A program made the translations under genes and the position numbers. Positions 49,631 to 59,348 of a stretch of 64,000 nucleotides of DNA are shown piece after piece. Source of the stretch: Acrocarpospora macrocephala (lineage in GTDB: Bacteria; Actinomycetota; Actinomycetes; Streptosporangiales; Streptosporangiaceae). Each line of letters opens with the position of its first letter. Position 1 is the first letter of the stretch. The notes below the pieces were generated by a model. The model worked only from the letters and a program-made list of their open reading frames with translations, was not told where the DNA came from and did not search any database. The stretch covers positions 105,287 through 169,286 of the forward strand of contig NZ_BLAE01000017.1 of NCBI RefSeq assembly GCF_009687865.1. The letters are read 5' to 3'.

Positions 49631-50050
49631 TCAGCCCCTCGTCCAGTTCTCGATGCGCCGGCGCTCGGCCATGACCTGTTCGATGTGCTCGCGTTCGGCC
49701 TGGCGGCGTTGCGCCTCGTCGCGGAGTTGCGCGGAGAGGGGGTCGAGCATGCGGCGGGCGTAGCGGGTGTAGCGCCAGGCCAGGACGAAGGTGGAGACGA
49801 ACTGCAGGACGCCGAGCAGGAGCGCCATGTTGATGTGGCCGAAGGCCGGGCGGGCCATGAAATCGCGGGCGAACGCCGACAGCGCGATGTAGAGGAAATA
49901 CCAGCCCAGGAAAGCGGCGACGAGGGTGGTGGCCAGCCGTCGGAACCGGGCCTTGAGCAGGTGGAACCGGTGGTCGTGGGCGAGAGCGGTGAACTCGCCG
50001 GGGACGGTCGGCGTGCGCGGGTCTTCGACCATCCGGCCCTCCGTTGTCAC
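49631..50050 (-). CDS. DUF485 membrane protein (ActP partner)
   Basis: The 139-residue protein has two membrane helices (TTLVAAFLGWYFLYIALSAF, INMALLLGVLQFVSTFVLAW) preceded by FHLLKARFRRLA, the DUF485 signature. A charged C-terminal coiled tail (DEAQRRQAEREHIEQVMAER) follows. DUF485 proteins are co-encoded with SSS acetate permeases and presumably modulate them. Confidence 0.85.
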   Translation of the reverse strand: MTTEGRMVEDPRTPTVPGEFTALAHDHRFHLLKARFRRLATTLVAAFLGWYFLYIALSAFARDFMARPAFGHINMALLLGVLQFVSTFVLAWRYTRYARRMLDPLSAQLRDEAQRRQAEREHIEQVMAERRRIENWTRG

Positions 50051-50120
50051 CCTGTGTGCCTATGTCACTCCATAACGAAACCAAACGATTGGGGCGGGTG
50101 CTGGCGTTTTCCGGAAAAAT

Positions 50121-50984
50121 CTAGTCGGCTTCGGCGCTGCCGCTCACCCGGAGCTTGCGGCGGGCGCGCTCGTAGAAGGTGGTGGTGCCGAGCCGTACGA
50201 CATGGGCGGCCGAACGCTGGGCGGAGACGGTGACCGACTGGCCGGGGTTCAGGTGGCCCGCGATCTGGCCGTCCACCTCGACGGCGAGGCGGCCGCTGGA
50301 GGGCAGCACGTCCAGGGTGACCTCCTCGTCGATGGACAGGACCAGGGCCCGGTTGAAGGTGGAGTGGGCGGCGGCGGGCACCACCAAGAAGCCCTCGACC
50401 GTTGGCGAGACAATTGGGCCGCCTGCCGAGAAGCTGTACGCGGTGGAGCCAGTCGAGGTGGCCACGATCACCGCGTCGGCGGCGAGCCGGACGAACGGGT
50501 TGCCCTCCACCGAGACCGACACGGCCGCCAGGCCGTCGCCGGGGGTGCGGACCAGGGCGATGTCGTTGAACGCGCGCACCGCGCCGATGCCGGGCAGCAT
50601 GGCCTGCACGGCCATTCTCGGCTCGATCGTGTACTGCCGGTTGTCGATGGCGGAGAGCGCGGGCGGCAGCTCCTGCACGTCGATCTCGGCGAGGAAGCCG
50701 AGCTTGCCGAGGTTGACGCCGAGGACGGGGGTGCTGCGGCCGGCGTTGAGGCGCATCGCGCGCAGCATCGTCCCGTCGCCGCCCAGGCTGACCAGGAGGT
50801 TGGACCGGCCGGCCAGCGAGGCCGCGTCCACGGCGACCGCGCTGCAGTCGATGCGGTCGACCTCCTCCCGCAGGCCGAGCACGGTCACCTGGCGGGCGCG
50901 GGCCCAGTCGATGATCGTCTCGATGGCTTCCTTGGAGTCCCGCCGCGGGTGCAGGACGATGCCGACCGTGCTCACCATGCCCAT
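50121..50984 (-). CDS. nadK: NAD kinase
   Basis: The 287-residue protein has the kinase motif LLVSLGGDGTMLRAMRL, where GGDGT binds the phosphate donor. It continues VLGVNLGKLGFLAEI, AVRAFNDIALVR, VIVATSTGSTAYSFSAGGPI, VVPAAAHSTFNRALVLSIDE and a C-terminal strand region. It phosphorylates NAD to NADP with ATP or polyphosphate. Several ATG/GTG codons cluster at the start; the ATG at 50984 is chosen, and MVSTVG a few codons later is equally possible. Confidence 0.92.
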   Translation of the reverse strand: MGMVSTVGIVLHPRRDSKEAIETIIDWARARQVTVLGLREEVDRIDCSAVAVDAASLAGRSNLLVSLGGDGTMLRAMRLNAGRSTPVLGVNLGKLGFLAEIDVQELPPALSAIDNRQYTIEPRMAVQAMLPGIGAVRAFNDIALVRTPGDGLAAVSVSVEGNPFVRLAADAVIVATSTGSTAYSFSAGGPIVSPTVEGFLVVPAAAHSTFNRALVLSIDEEVTLDVLPSSGRLAVEVDGQIAGHLNPGQSVTVSAQRSAAHVVRLGTTTFYERARRKLRVSGSAEAD

Positions 50985-51138
50985 GCGGTAACTGTAGGTG
51001 GGGTGGGCTCGCGGGTGCTTGTCTGGCGCGCGCGGCCCGCTTTCGGGCGGATATGTGCGGAAATATTGATCTCCGGAACCTGTATAGCTAGATTTCACGT
51101 TCAGCTGCCTAGGGGGCTTGGTGGCGGCTGGAGGCTTG

Positions 51139-51681
51139 ATGGGCGAACTGGTGCAGACGGCGCTGGAGTTTCCGGCCGTCCTTTTCACGTTCGCGCTGCT
51201 GGTCGTACTGGTGTTCTGGGTGCTGGTGGTGACCGGCGTGGTCGGGCTGGACGACGGTGAGCTCCTGAGCGTGCCGGTGGCCGCCGCGGTCTCGCTCTTC
51301 GTCGCCGTAGCCTGGTTCGTCACCCTGGCCGGAACAGCTCTGTTCACCGGCGGCCTGGCCAGGACCGCCGCACTCGCTGTCGCGCTGGCCGGGGGCTGGC
51401 TGAGCGCGCGCCTGCTGCTGACCGCCGTGCGCAAAGCGCTGCCCGCGGTCACAGCACCTTCCCGTACGGACTTCGTCGGCCGCACCTGCGTCCTGCGGAC
51501 CAGCACGGTCACCCGGGATTTCGGCCAAGCCGAAGTGCACGCCGAGGACGGCTCCTCGGCGGTGATCCAGGTCCGCCAGACCGGCACCGACACCTTCCGC
51601 GCGGGCGGAACCGCACTGATCTTCGACTATGACGCGGAAGGCGAGTTCTTCTGGGTCATGCCCTACGAGGGGGAACTGTAG
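51139..51681 (+). CDS. Membrane protein with OB-fold-like C-terminus (YqiJ/NfeD-type partner of flotillin)
   Basis: The 180-residue protein has three to four membrane helices (FPAVLFTFALLVVLVFWVLV, LLSVPVAAAVSLFVAVAWFV, AALAVALAGGWLSARLLLTA). A small beta-barrel-like C-terminal domain follows (DFVGRTCVLRTSTVTRDFGQ, AEVHAEDGSSAVIQVRQTGT, EGEFFWVMPYEGEL). This is the layout of YqiJ/NfeD-like proteins encoded before flotillins. Its stop is immediately followed by the flotillin ATG at 51682, so they form a membrane assembly. The ATG at 51139 has GGAGG upstream; earlier in-frame starts exist. Confidence 0.72.
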   Translation: MGELVQTALEFPAVLFTFALLVVLVFWVLVVTGVVGLDDGELLSVPVAAAVSLFVAVAWFVTLAGTALFTGGLARTAALAVALAGGWLSARLLLTAVRKALPAVTAPSRTDFVGRTCVLRTSTVTRDFGQAEVHAEDGSSAVIQVRQTGTDTFRAGGTALIFDYDAEGEFFWVMPYEGEL

Positions 51682-53772
51682 ATGGATGTCATCTCGGCAG
51701 GCGCCGGAATCTTACTGGCCGTCATCCTGCTGATCGTCATCGGCCTGGTGTTCGTCATCAGCCGCCTGTTTCACAAGGTCGAGCAGGGTAAGGCGCTGAT
51801 CGTCTCCAAGGTGCGCCGGGTGGACGTGACGTTCACCGGCGCGGTGGTCCTACCGGTGGTCCACAAGGCCGAGGTCATGGACATCTCGGTGAAGACCATC
51901 GAGATCGAGCGCTCCGGCAACGAGGGGCTGATCTGCCGGGACAACATCCGGGCCGACATCCGGATCACCTTCTTCGTACGGGTCAACAAGACCGCCGAGG
52001 ACGTGGTGAAGGTCGCCCAGGCCATCGGCACCGCCCGGGCCAGCGACGAGGGCACCCTGCAGACGCTGTTCAACGCCAAATTCTCCGAGGCGCTCAAGAC
52101 CGTCGGCAAGCACCTGGACTTCGTGGACCTCTACACCAAGCGGGACGAGTTCCGCGACCAGATCCTGCGCGTCATCGGCACCGACCTCAACGGTTACAGC
52201 CTGGAGGACGCGGCCATCGACTACCTGGAGCAGACCCCGCTGGCCAAGCTGGACCCGGCCAACATCCTGGACGCCCAGGGCATCCGCAAGATCACCGAGC
52301 TGACCGCGATCGAGCACGTGCGCACCAACGAGTTCCAGCGCAACGAGGAGAAGGAGATCACCCGGCAGAACGTGGACGCCCGGGAGGCCATCCTGGAGCT
52401 GGAACGCCGCCAGGCCGACGCGGAGACCAAGCAGAAGCGCGAGGTCGAGACCATGCAGGCCCGCGAGGAGGCGGAGACCGCCAAGGTCCGCGCCGAGGAA
52501 CGCCTCAAGGCCGAGGCCGCGGCCGTGAAGACCGACGAGCAGCTGGGCATCCAGCGGGAGAACCGGGACCGGGAGATCGCGGTCGCGCAGAAGAACCGCG
52601 AGCGGGTCATCGCCATCGAGACCGAGCGGATCGAGAAGGACCGCCTGCTGGAAGTGATCGCCAGGGACCGCGAGACCGAGCTGTCCACGATCGCCAAGGA
52701 CAAGGAGCTGGAGGTCGAGAAGCGGGCCATCGCGGAGGTGATGCGGGAGCGCATCGCCGTCGACAAGACGGTGGCCGAGCAGGAGGAGAACATCAAGCGG
52801 CTGCGCGTGGTGGAGGAGGCCGAGCGCACCCGCCAGGCCGTCATCATCGGCGCCGAGGCCGAAGCCCAGGAGAACCTGGTCAAGGACATCAAGGCGGCCG
52901 AGGCCGCCGAGCAGGCCGCCAAGTTCCGGGCCCGCGAGGAGCTGGTGCTGGCCGAGGCCCGGCAGCAGGCCGCCGAGCTGGACGCCCGCGCCAAGATCCG
53001 GCTGGCCGAGGGCGTGCAGGCCGAGGCGGCCGCCACCGGTCTGGCCGAGGTGCAGGTCAAGGAGCGGGACGCGGTCGCCATCGAGAAGGTGGGCCGGGCG
53101 CAGGCCGCGGTGGACCGGGAGAAGGCGCTGGCCAGCGCCGAGGGCACCCGGGAGCGGCTGAAGGCCGAGGCGGACGGCGAGCAGGCCAAGGCGCTGTCGG
53201 CCGCCATGATGGTGGGCGAGAAGCTGAAGGCCGAGGCCGAGGGTCTGACCGAGAAGGCCGCCGCGATGGCCGCCATGACCGACGCCAGCCGGGGGCACGA
53301 GGAATACCGGCTGCGGCTGGAGGCCGAGAAGGAGATCCGGCTGGCCGGGGTCAAGGCGCACCGCGAGGTGGCCGAGGCGCAGGCGGCCGTGCTCTCCGCC
53401 GGGCTGCAGAAGGCCAACATCGACATCGTCGGCGGGGACTCCATGTTCCTGGACAAGCTGGTCGGGTCGGTGGCGCTGGGCAAGAGCGTGGACGGGTTCC
53501 TGGACGGCTCGGAGGCGGCGCGGGCGATCGCGGAGCCGTACCTGAACGGGTCTGGGAGTCTGGTCGAGGATCTGGCGAAGATCGTCGGCGGGGTGGACAG
53601 CGCGGATGTGCGGAATCTGACGTTGTCGGCGTTCCTGGTCAAGCTCATCCAGTCCGGCGGCGCGGACGCCGACAAGCTGCGTGAGCTGCTCGGCACCGCG
53701 CAGCGGCTCGGGCTTGCCGAGGCGCCGGTGGCCGCGCTCGCCCCCGCGAAGTCAATTTCCTCAACGTCGTGA
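51682..53772 (+). CDS. Flotillin-like SPFH-domain protein (YqiK type)
   Basis: The 696-residue protein has one N-terminal membrane helix (GAGILLAVILLIVIGLVFVI). The SPFH/band-7 domain spans residues about 30-200 (GKALIVSKVRRVDVTFTGAV, DNIRADIRITFFVRVNKTAE, DVVKVAQAIG). A very long charged coiled coil (about 220-560, rich in EARQQAAELDARA- and RLKAEA-type heptads) and a flotillin-like tail (LQKANIDIVGGDSMFLDKLV) follow. It should oligomerise into membrane microdomains. Its stop overlaps the start of the giant ATPase (GTGA), strongly implying a joint complex. Confidence 0.88.
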   Translation: MDVISAGAGILLAVILLIVIGLVFVISRLFHKVEQGKALIVSKVRRVDVTFTGAVVLPVVHKAEVMDISVKTIEIERSGNEGLICRDNIRADIRITFFVRVNKTAEDVVKVAQAIGTARASDEGTLQTLFNAKFSEALKTVGKHLDFVDLYTKRDEFRDQILRVIGTDLNGYSLEDAAIDYLEQTPLAKLDPANILDAQGIRKITELTAIEHVRTNEFQRNEEKEITRQNVDAREAILELERRQADAETKQKREVETMQAREEAETAKVRAEERLKAEAAAVKTDEQLGIQRENRDREIAVAQKNRERVIAIETERIEKDRLLEVIARDRETELSTIAKDKELEVEKRAIAEVMRERIAVDKTVAEQEENIKRLRVVEEAERTRQAVIIGAEAEAQENLVKDIKAAEAAEQAAKFRAREELVLAEARQQAAELDARAKIRLAEGVQAEAAATGLAEVQVKERDAVAIEKVGRAQAAVDREKALASAEGTRERLKAEADGEQAKALSAAMMVGEKLKAEAEGLTEKAAAMAAMTDASRGHEEYRLRLEAEKEIRLAGVKAHREVAEAQAAVLSAGLQKANIDIVGGDSMFLDKLVGSVALGKSVDGFLDGSEAARAIAEPYLNGSGSLVEDLAKIVGGVDSADVRNLTLSAFLVKLIQSGGADADKLRELLGTAQRLGLAEAPVAALAPAKSISSTS

Positions 53773-56700
53773 CCGTCAATCTGGACGCGGGCACGTACGA
53801 GATCCTGCGTGCCCGGCTGGCTGAGCAGGCCGGCGCGCTGGCCACGGCGGCGGAGGCGCTCAACGAGCGGCGGCTGGGCGTGTTCGGCAGCTCCGAGTTG
53901 CGGCTGATCGGGACCGAGCGGATCAGGACCGAGAACAACTGCGTGCCCAGGGACATCGTGTCCGCCGGGGACACCATGGTGTTCGGCTACAACGTGTTCA
54001 TCGGGCTCAAGCCGCAGACGGCCGTGGCGGACGTGTTCGCGTTCCACCGGTTCTCGCGGGACGGGGACGCGTACCGGTTCGACGACGCGCCAGGGCTGTT
54101 CACCGACCCGCAGTTCGAGCGGGACTTCAGCGAGCTGTACCGGTATTACAAGGGGACGCGGCTGCTGCAGTTGCGGCGGATCGAGGGGCGGCTGCTGGCG
54201 GTCTTCCAGACCGGGCCGCAGGATATCCGGGTGCTGCGGTGGGCGGTGGGCAACGACGGGACGCTCACGTACCTGGACAACCGGGGGGAGCGCGATCACG
54301 TGTTCCCGCCCGCGCATGACTTCGAGTGGGTCGAGACCACGCGGGACGATCATGTGCTGGGGCGGCATCCGCACATTTCGATCGGGGGTGAGCTGTTCGT
54401 CGAGACCGTCGGCGGGGATCTCACCATCAAGATCGAGAACAATACGGAGACCGGGGAGGGTATCTACACCGAGCCGGTCGCGGAGCCGTTGCAGAGCCTG
54501 GCCGACGCGGATGTGTGGCATGCGCGGGTGGGGCCGCTGGTGTTGCTGAAGATCAGGCCGTACAAGGAGAGCGACTGGCGGTATCTGGTGTTCAACACCA
54601 GGACCAGGGAGGTCGTGCGGCTGGACGGGATCGGGCAGGCGTGCCGGCGGCTGCCGGAGGATCAGGGGATCATCTTTCCGGGGGGTTATTACCTGACCAC
54701 CGGGGTTGTGAAGACCTTTGAGACCGATGTGGCGAGTCTGGAGTATGAGCGGGTTATCCGGGCTGAGGAGGATGTGCTTTACGTCTTTCATGCCCGGGAA
54801 GAGGGGCGGTCGCTGCTGCTGCCGTACAACGTGATCCGTAAGGAAGTGGCGACGCCGATCTCCTGTCATGGGTACTCGTTGTTCGACGATGGCACGCTGG
54901 TGGTGTTCAAGGCGGTGTCGGATGAGCCGACTCGGGTTCATCCGATGCAGGTGTGGCAGACGCCGTACACGACGGAGGCGGCCGCGCCGACCGGGACCGG
55001 GCAGCTGGAGCGGATCGGGAACGGGGAGCTGGTCCGGGGCATCTCCGATTGTTTGTCGATTACCCGGATGGTGCGGGAGATGTCGCCCGCCGCGCCGGTG
55101 TTCGAGGCGTTGATCGCGACGTGTGAGCGGGCGTTCGACGCCTATCACTGGCTGGGTGAGCATGATCTGCGGGAGCCGCTGACGGCGTTGCGGGCCACCG
55201 CGGAGCAGGTGCTCGACGAGTTCGAGAACGTGCAGGAGCTGACCGCGCAGGCTGTGCTCGCGCTGGACGAGGCCGCCGCGCGGATCAAGGGCATCGAAGG
55301 GGACGGGGTGACCCGGCTGGCCGAGTTGCGGCGGGCGCAGGGGCATCTGGTGACGTTGCGGGAGCGGCGGCACATCGATCTGGCCCGGCTGGACGGCATG
55401 GCGGCGGGGCTCGCGGATGAGCTGGCCAGGACCGCCCAGGTGGTTGTCGACCAGCTGAAGGGCGCCGACGCGTTCACCGGCTATCACGACGAGGTGAACC
55501 GGCTGGCCGGCGACGCGGAGGCGATCACCACCGTGGCCGGGGCCGGGCCGGTGACCGAGCGGCTTGACCGGCAGGCCACCGGGCTGGAGACGCTGGTCGA
55601 AATCGTCGGCACGCTCACTGTCGAAGCCACTGTGCGGACCGCGATCCTGGAGCAGATCGGGGCTGTGCTGGCCGGGGTCAACCGGGCTCGGGCCACGCTG
55701 GAGGCGCGCCGGCGCGAACTGCTGGGGAGTGAGGGGCGGGCGGCCTTCGCGGCCGAGTTCGCGCTGCTCGGGCAGGCCGTCGCCGCCGCGCTCGCCGGGG
55801 CGAACACGCCGGAACGCTGCGACGAGCAGCTCGGGCGGCTGCTGCTCCAGCTGGAGGGGCTGGAGTCGCGGTTCACCGATTTCGATGACTTCCTGGCCCA
55901 GCTGGAGCAGAAGCGGGAGGACGTCTACGAGGCGTTCTCGGCGCGCAAGCAGACGCTGCTGGACGAGCGGGCGCGGCGGGCTGATCGTCTCGTCGAGTCC
56001 GCGGACCGCGTTCTTGGCAGCGTACGGCGTCGCTCGGCCGGGCTGGGGACGCTCGACGAGGTCAACACCTACTTCGCCGCCGATCCGATGGTGGCCAAAC
56101 TGCGCGCCGTCGCGGACGAGTTGCGCGAGCTCGGTGACCAGGTGCGGGCCGAGGAGCTCGACGGTCGCGTCCGCGCCGCCCGCCAGGAGGCCGGGCGATC
56201 CCTGCGTGACCGTCTTGACCTGTTCGACGGCGATGCGGTGAAGCTCGGGCGGCACCGTTTCGCCGTCAACACCCAGCCCGCCGACCTGACCCTGGTGCCG
56301 CACGAAGGCGGCATGTCGTTCACGATCACCGGCACCGACTATCGATCGCCCGTCGCCGACCCGGCGTTCGAGGCGACCCGGCCGTTCTGGAACCAGCTGC
56401 TGGTCTCCGAGACCGCCGAGGTCTACCGCGCGGAACACCTGGCCACTTCGGTCTTGGCCGCCGACCTGCATGAGGGCGACCTGCTCGCTGCCGTCCGGCG
56501 AGCCGCGGAAGAGCGTTTCGACGAAGGGTACGAGCGGGGGGTGCACGACCACGACGCCGCCGCGATCCTGGAGGTGGTGCTGCGCCTGCACGCCGGAGCC
56601 GGGCTGCTCCGGTATCCGGCGGAGGCGCGCGCCGCCGCTCAGTTCTTCTGGGCGTTCGGTACGGATGACGCGGCGCGCGGGCGGTGGACGACGCGGGCGC

Positions 56701-58592
56701 GGTCGCTCGCACGGGCACGGGACATGTTCGGCGGGAACCCTTCGGCCATCGCGGAACTCCAGAAGGAACTCGCCCAGGCCATCACCACATTCACCGAAAC
56801 ACACGTTGATTCCGGGCTCGCAGGTTCTATTGGGCTTCCCAGCCGCCAGGCCGCCCCGTCGGCACCAGGGACACCGGGTGCGGCCGGCCCTCCAGCAGCG
56901 TCGGCTGTGGGGATCGACGCCGCCGATTACCTCTTCGAGGAGCTGGCCGACACCGCGGAAGGGTTCGTTACCAGCGCGGGAGTCCGCTCATTCCTGGACA
57001 AGTTTCATAATTCGCTTGGGCCAGAGCGGGTCAAAGCGCTCACCGACGAGCTGGCGGGGCTTGACCTGCGGGCTCGGTACCAGCTCGCGCTGGCCTGGCT
57101 GACGTCGTTCGCGGCGACGATCGAATCGGGGGACGTGCTGCGGGAGGCGGTGGCGGTGCTGCTGTGCGACCTGCCGCGGCAGGAGTCGTCGGCGGTGTTG
57201 AGCGGGACGGCCGAAGGGCTGCTGGGGTCGCATCCCCGGATCGAAGGGCGGCGGCTGGAGATCCGGCTGGACGAGATTCTCGCGCGGACCCGGCGGTTCC
57301 GGGATGAGCGTATGCCCGCGTACCGGGCGTATCAGCGGCAGCGTGGTGAGCTTGTCGCGGCCGAGCGGCGGCGGTTGCGGCTGGAGGAGTTCCGGCCGAA
57401 CGTCATGAACGCCTTCGTACGCAACCGGCTGCTCGACGAGGTGTACCTGCCGTTGATCGGGGACAACCTGGCGAAGCAGCTGGGGGATGGGAACCGTACC
57501 GACCAGATGGGCATGTTGTTGCTCATCTCGCCGCCCGGATACGGCAAGACGACCCTGATGGAGTATGTCGCCAGCCGTCTCGGCCTGGTGTTCGTGAAGG
57601 TCAACGGGCCCGCGCTGGGGCATGCGGTGACCTCGGTGGATCCCGGCGAGGCACCCGGCGCGACCGCCCGGCAGGAGATCGAGAAGATCTCGTTCGCGCT
57701 GGAATGCGGGAACAACGTGCTGCTCTACCTCGACGACATCCAGCACACCTCGCCGGAGCTGCTGCAGAAGTTCATCTCGCTGTGCGACGCCCAGCGCCGC
57801 ATGGAGGGCGTCTGGAACGGGCGCACCCGGACGTATGACCTGCGGGGCAAACGTTTCGCGGTGTGCATGGCGGGCAACCCGTACACCGAGTCGGGGCAGC
57901 GGTTCCGCATTCCCGACATGCTGGCCAACCGCGCCGACGTCTGGAACCTTGGCGAGGTCCTGTCCGGCAAGGAGGACCTCTTCGCTCTCAGCTACATCGA
58001 GAACGCCCTGACCTCCAACGACATCCTCGCCCCCGGCGCCGACCGCGGCGACATCTCCCAGCTGGTACGGCTCGCGCGCGGCGAAGGCAACGCCGACCAA
58101 CTCGACCACCCGTACGGCGCCACCGAACTGGAACAGATCCTCGGCGTCCTGCGCAACCTCCTACGCGTCCAGGAGATCGTCCTCGCGGTCAACCGCGCCT
58201 ACATCGCCTCCGCGGCCCAATCTGACGCGAGCCGTACCGAACCGCCGTTCCTGCTCCAGGGCTCCTACCGCAACATGAACAAACTCGCCCAACGCGTCGT
58301 CCCCGTCATGAACGAGACCGAACTCAACGCCATGATCGACGACCACTACCTGGGCGAGGCCCAGACCCTCACCTCCGGCGCCGAATCAAACCTCCTGAAA
58401 CTCGCCGAACTACGCGGCACCCTCACCCCCGCCCAGGCCGCCCGCTGGACCGAAGTCAAGGCAGGCTACCTCCGCGAACGCGCCCTCGGCGGCACCACCG
58501 ACGACCCGATGACCCGCGCGGTCGGCGCCATCGGCCTCCTCGCCGACCACGTCTCCGGCATCGAAAAGGCCCTGACCAGAAACGACCCATAG
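53769..58592 (+). CDS. Giant AAA-type ATPase co-encoded with flotillin (annotated elsewhere as DNA repair ATPase)
   Basis: The 1607-residue protein has an N-terminal beta-rich domain of about 430 residues (GERDHVFPPAHDFEWVETTR, DDHVLGRHPHISIGGELFVE). A long helical/coiled middle (ALDEAAARIKGIEGDGVTRL, LRELGDQVRAEELDGRVRAA) and a second mixed domain follow. The C-terminal AAA domain has Walker A SPPGYGKTTLMEYVASRLGL near 1255, Walker B NNVLLYLDDIQHTSPELLQK near 1318 and sensor-1-like KRFAVCMAGNPYTES. Such proteins are often labelled DNA repair ATPases (DUF3686-like), but no repair activity is evident. Coupling to a flotillin suggests a membrane-linked remodelling machine (inference). Confidence 0.75.
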   Translation: MTVNLDAGTYEILRARLAEQAGALATAAEALNERRLGVFGSSELRLIGTERIRTENNCVPRDIVSAGDTMVFGYNVFIGLKPQTAVADVFAFHRFSRDGDAYRFDDAPGLFTDPQFERDFSELYRYYKGTRLLQLRRIEGRLLAVFQTGPQDIRVLRWAVGNDGTLTYLDNRGERDHVFPPAHDFEWVETTRDDHVLGRHPHISIGGELFVETVGGDLTIKIENNTETGEGIYTEPVAEPLQSLADADVWHARVGPLVLLKIRPYKESDWRYLVFNTRTREVVRLDGIGQACRRLPEDQGIIFPGGYYLTTGVVKTFETDVASLEYERVIRAEEDVLYVFHAREEGRSLLLPYNVIRKEVATPISCHGYSLFDDGTLVVFKAVSDEPTRVHPMQVWQTPYTTEAAAPTGTGQLERIGNGELVRGISDCLSITRMVREMSPAAPVFEALIATCERAFDAYHWLGEHDLREPLTALRATAEQVLDEFENVQELTAQAVLALDEAAARIKGIEGDGVTRLAELRRAQGHLVTLRERRHIDLARLDGMAAGLADELARTAQVVVDQLKGADAFTGYHDEVNRLAGDAEAITTVAGAGPVTERLDRQATGLETLVEIVGTLTVEATVRTAILEQIGAVLAGVNRARATLEARRRELLGSEGRAAFAAEFALLGQAVAAALAGANTPERCDEQLGRLLLQLEGLESRFTDFDDFLAQLEQKREDVYEAFSARKQTLLDERARRADRLVESADRVLGSVRRRSAGLGTLDEVNTYFAADPMVAKLRAVADELRELGDQVRAEELDGRVRAARQEAGRSLRDRLDLFDGDAVKLGRHRFAVNTQPADLTLVPHEGGMSFTITGTDYRSPVADPAFEATRPFWNQLLVSETAEVYRAEHLATSVLAADLHEGDLLAAVRRAAEERFDEGYERGVHDHDAAAILEVVLRLHAGAGLLRYPAEARAAAQFFWAFGTDDAARGRWTTRARSLARARDMFGGNPSAIAELQKELAQAITTFTETHVDSGLAGSIGLPSRQAAPSAPGTPGAAGPPAASAVGIDAADYLFEELADTAEGFVTSAGVRSFLDKFHNSLGPERVKALTDELAGLDLRARYQLALAWLTSFAATIESGDVLREAVAVLLCDLPRQESSAVLSGTAEGLLGSHPRIEGRRLEIRLDEILARTRRFRDERMPAYRAYQRQRGELVAAERRRLRLEEFRPNVMNAFVRNRLLDEVYLPLIGDNLAKQLGDGNRTDQMGMLLLISPPGYGKTTLMEYVASRLGLVFVKVNGPALGHAVTSVDPGEAPGATARQEIEKISFALECGNNVLLYLDDIQHTSPELLQKFISLCDAQRRMEGVWNGRTRTYDLRGKRFAVCMAGNPYTESGQRFRIPDMLANRADVWNLGEVLSGKEDLFALSYIENALTSNDILAPGADRGDISQLVRLARGEGNADQLDHPYGATELEQILGVLRNLLRVQEIVLAVNRAYIASAAQSDASRTEPPFLLQGSYRNMNKLAQRVVPVMNETELNAMIDDHYLGEAQTLTSGAESNLLKLAELRGTLTPAQAARWTEVKAGYLRERALGGTTDDPMTRAVGAIGLLADHVSGIEKALTRNDP

Positions 58593-58616
58593 AAAGCTCG
58601 ACTGGCTGCCCGCCGT

Positions 58617-59348
58617 TCACCTGGCACTGCCTCTTACCGCACCGAGCCGTGCCCCCTGGTCGTCGGGACCGGACGCCAGTCTGGGGCGGGAGGCAGGAAC
58701 GTGGTCGTCGGGGGGAGGCGGCTGTTCCATTGAGGTGCCCGGGGGCGGCCACCGGTCGAACGCCGCCGCCCGGGTGCCCCTGCGGTGCGCGTTGTAGGCG
58801 TACCCTTTGCCTGTCAGTCGGGAGAGCACCCGCCCGGCGGTCCACCGGGAGATTCCGTATCCCAGCATCAGCTGAGGGCAGGTGGCCACGCGCTGGGTGG
58901 CGGTCGCGCCGCCGACGAGCTCACCACGGCCGATCCAGCCGGCCTCCTGTCCGCCTACCAGGGGCGGGGCCAGGTCGAACCAGACCATGCGGCGGCCCTC
59001 GCCGTAGTACTCGTGGCCCCATTCGGAGGCGAACTCCGCCACGATGCGCAGTCCGAACCGGCTGCCGCGCCCTCCGCCGGAGTCGGGGACGAGGTAGGGC
59101 ACGCTGCTGGCCGACCCCTGGTCAAGCACGCTGATGTGAAGATGACCATCCACGTCGGCGACCTGTACGGTGATCTTCCCGTCCGGATCCCGGCCGGAAT
59201 CGGAGTGACGAAGCGCGTTCGACACTAGCTCGGAAACCAGCAGCACCGCATAACGCAGCCGGTCATCGAACCGCCCAGCCGCGGTCGGCTCGACGGCCAT
59301 CGGCATCCGCGATTGAGGAGACCGTCTGCAGAACCGGTGGGCGAACAT
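58617..59348 (-). CDS. HATPase fused to a winged-helix domain (shorter paralog)
   Basis: The product is up to 243 residues. A histidine-kinase-like/RsbW-type ATPase domain (N-box LLVSELVSNALRHSDSGRDP, G1 LDQGSASS, G2 GGGRGSRFGLRIVAEFASEW) leads into a C-terminal GntR-like helix-turn-helix (ATCPQLMLGYGISRWTAGRV, LSRLTGKGYAYNAHRRGTRA). The second half closely matches the last winged helix of the upstream paralog. Relative to that paralog the HATPase lacks its first strands. The start is uncertain (59348, 59306 or 59300), and the coding region overlaps the end of the upstream gene. Confidence 0.7.
   Translation of the reverse strand: MFAHRFCRRSPQSRMPMAVEPTAAGRFDDRLRYAVLLVSELVSNALRHSDSGRDPDGKITVQVADVDGHLHISVLDQGSASSVPYLVPDSGGGRGSRFGLRIVAEFASEWGHEYYGEGRRMVWFDLAPPLVGGQEAGWIGRGELVGGATATQRVATCPQLMLGYGISRWTAGRVLSRLTGKGYAYNAHRRGTRAAAFDRWPPPGTSMEQPPPPDDHVPASRPRLASGPDDQGARLGAVRGSAR

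Noticed and set aside
52221..56804. A 1527-codon open frame antisense to the flotillin and giant ATPase genes
   Set aside because: It mirrors the third-position G/C bias of the real genes, has low-complexity Leu/Arg/Pro/Ser content and no motifs.
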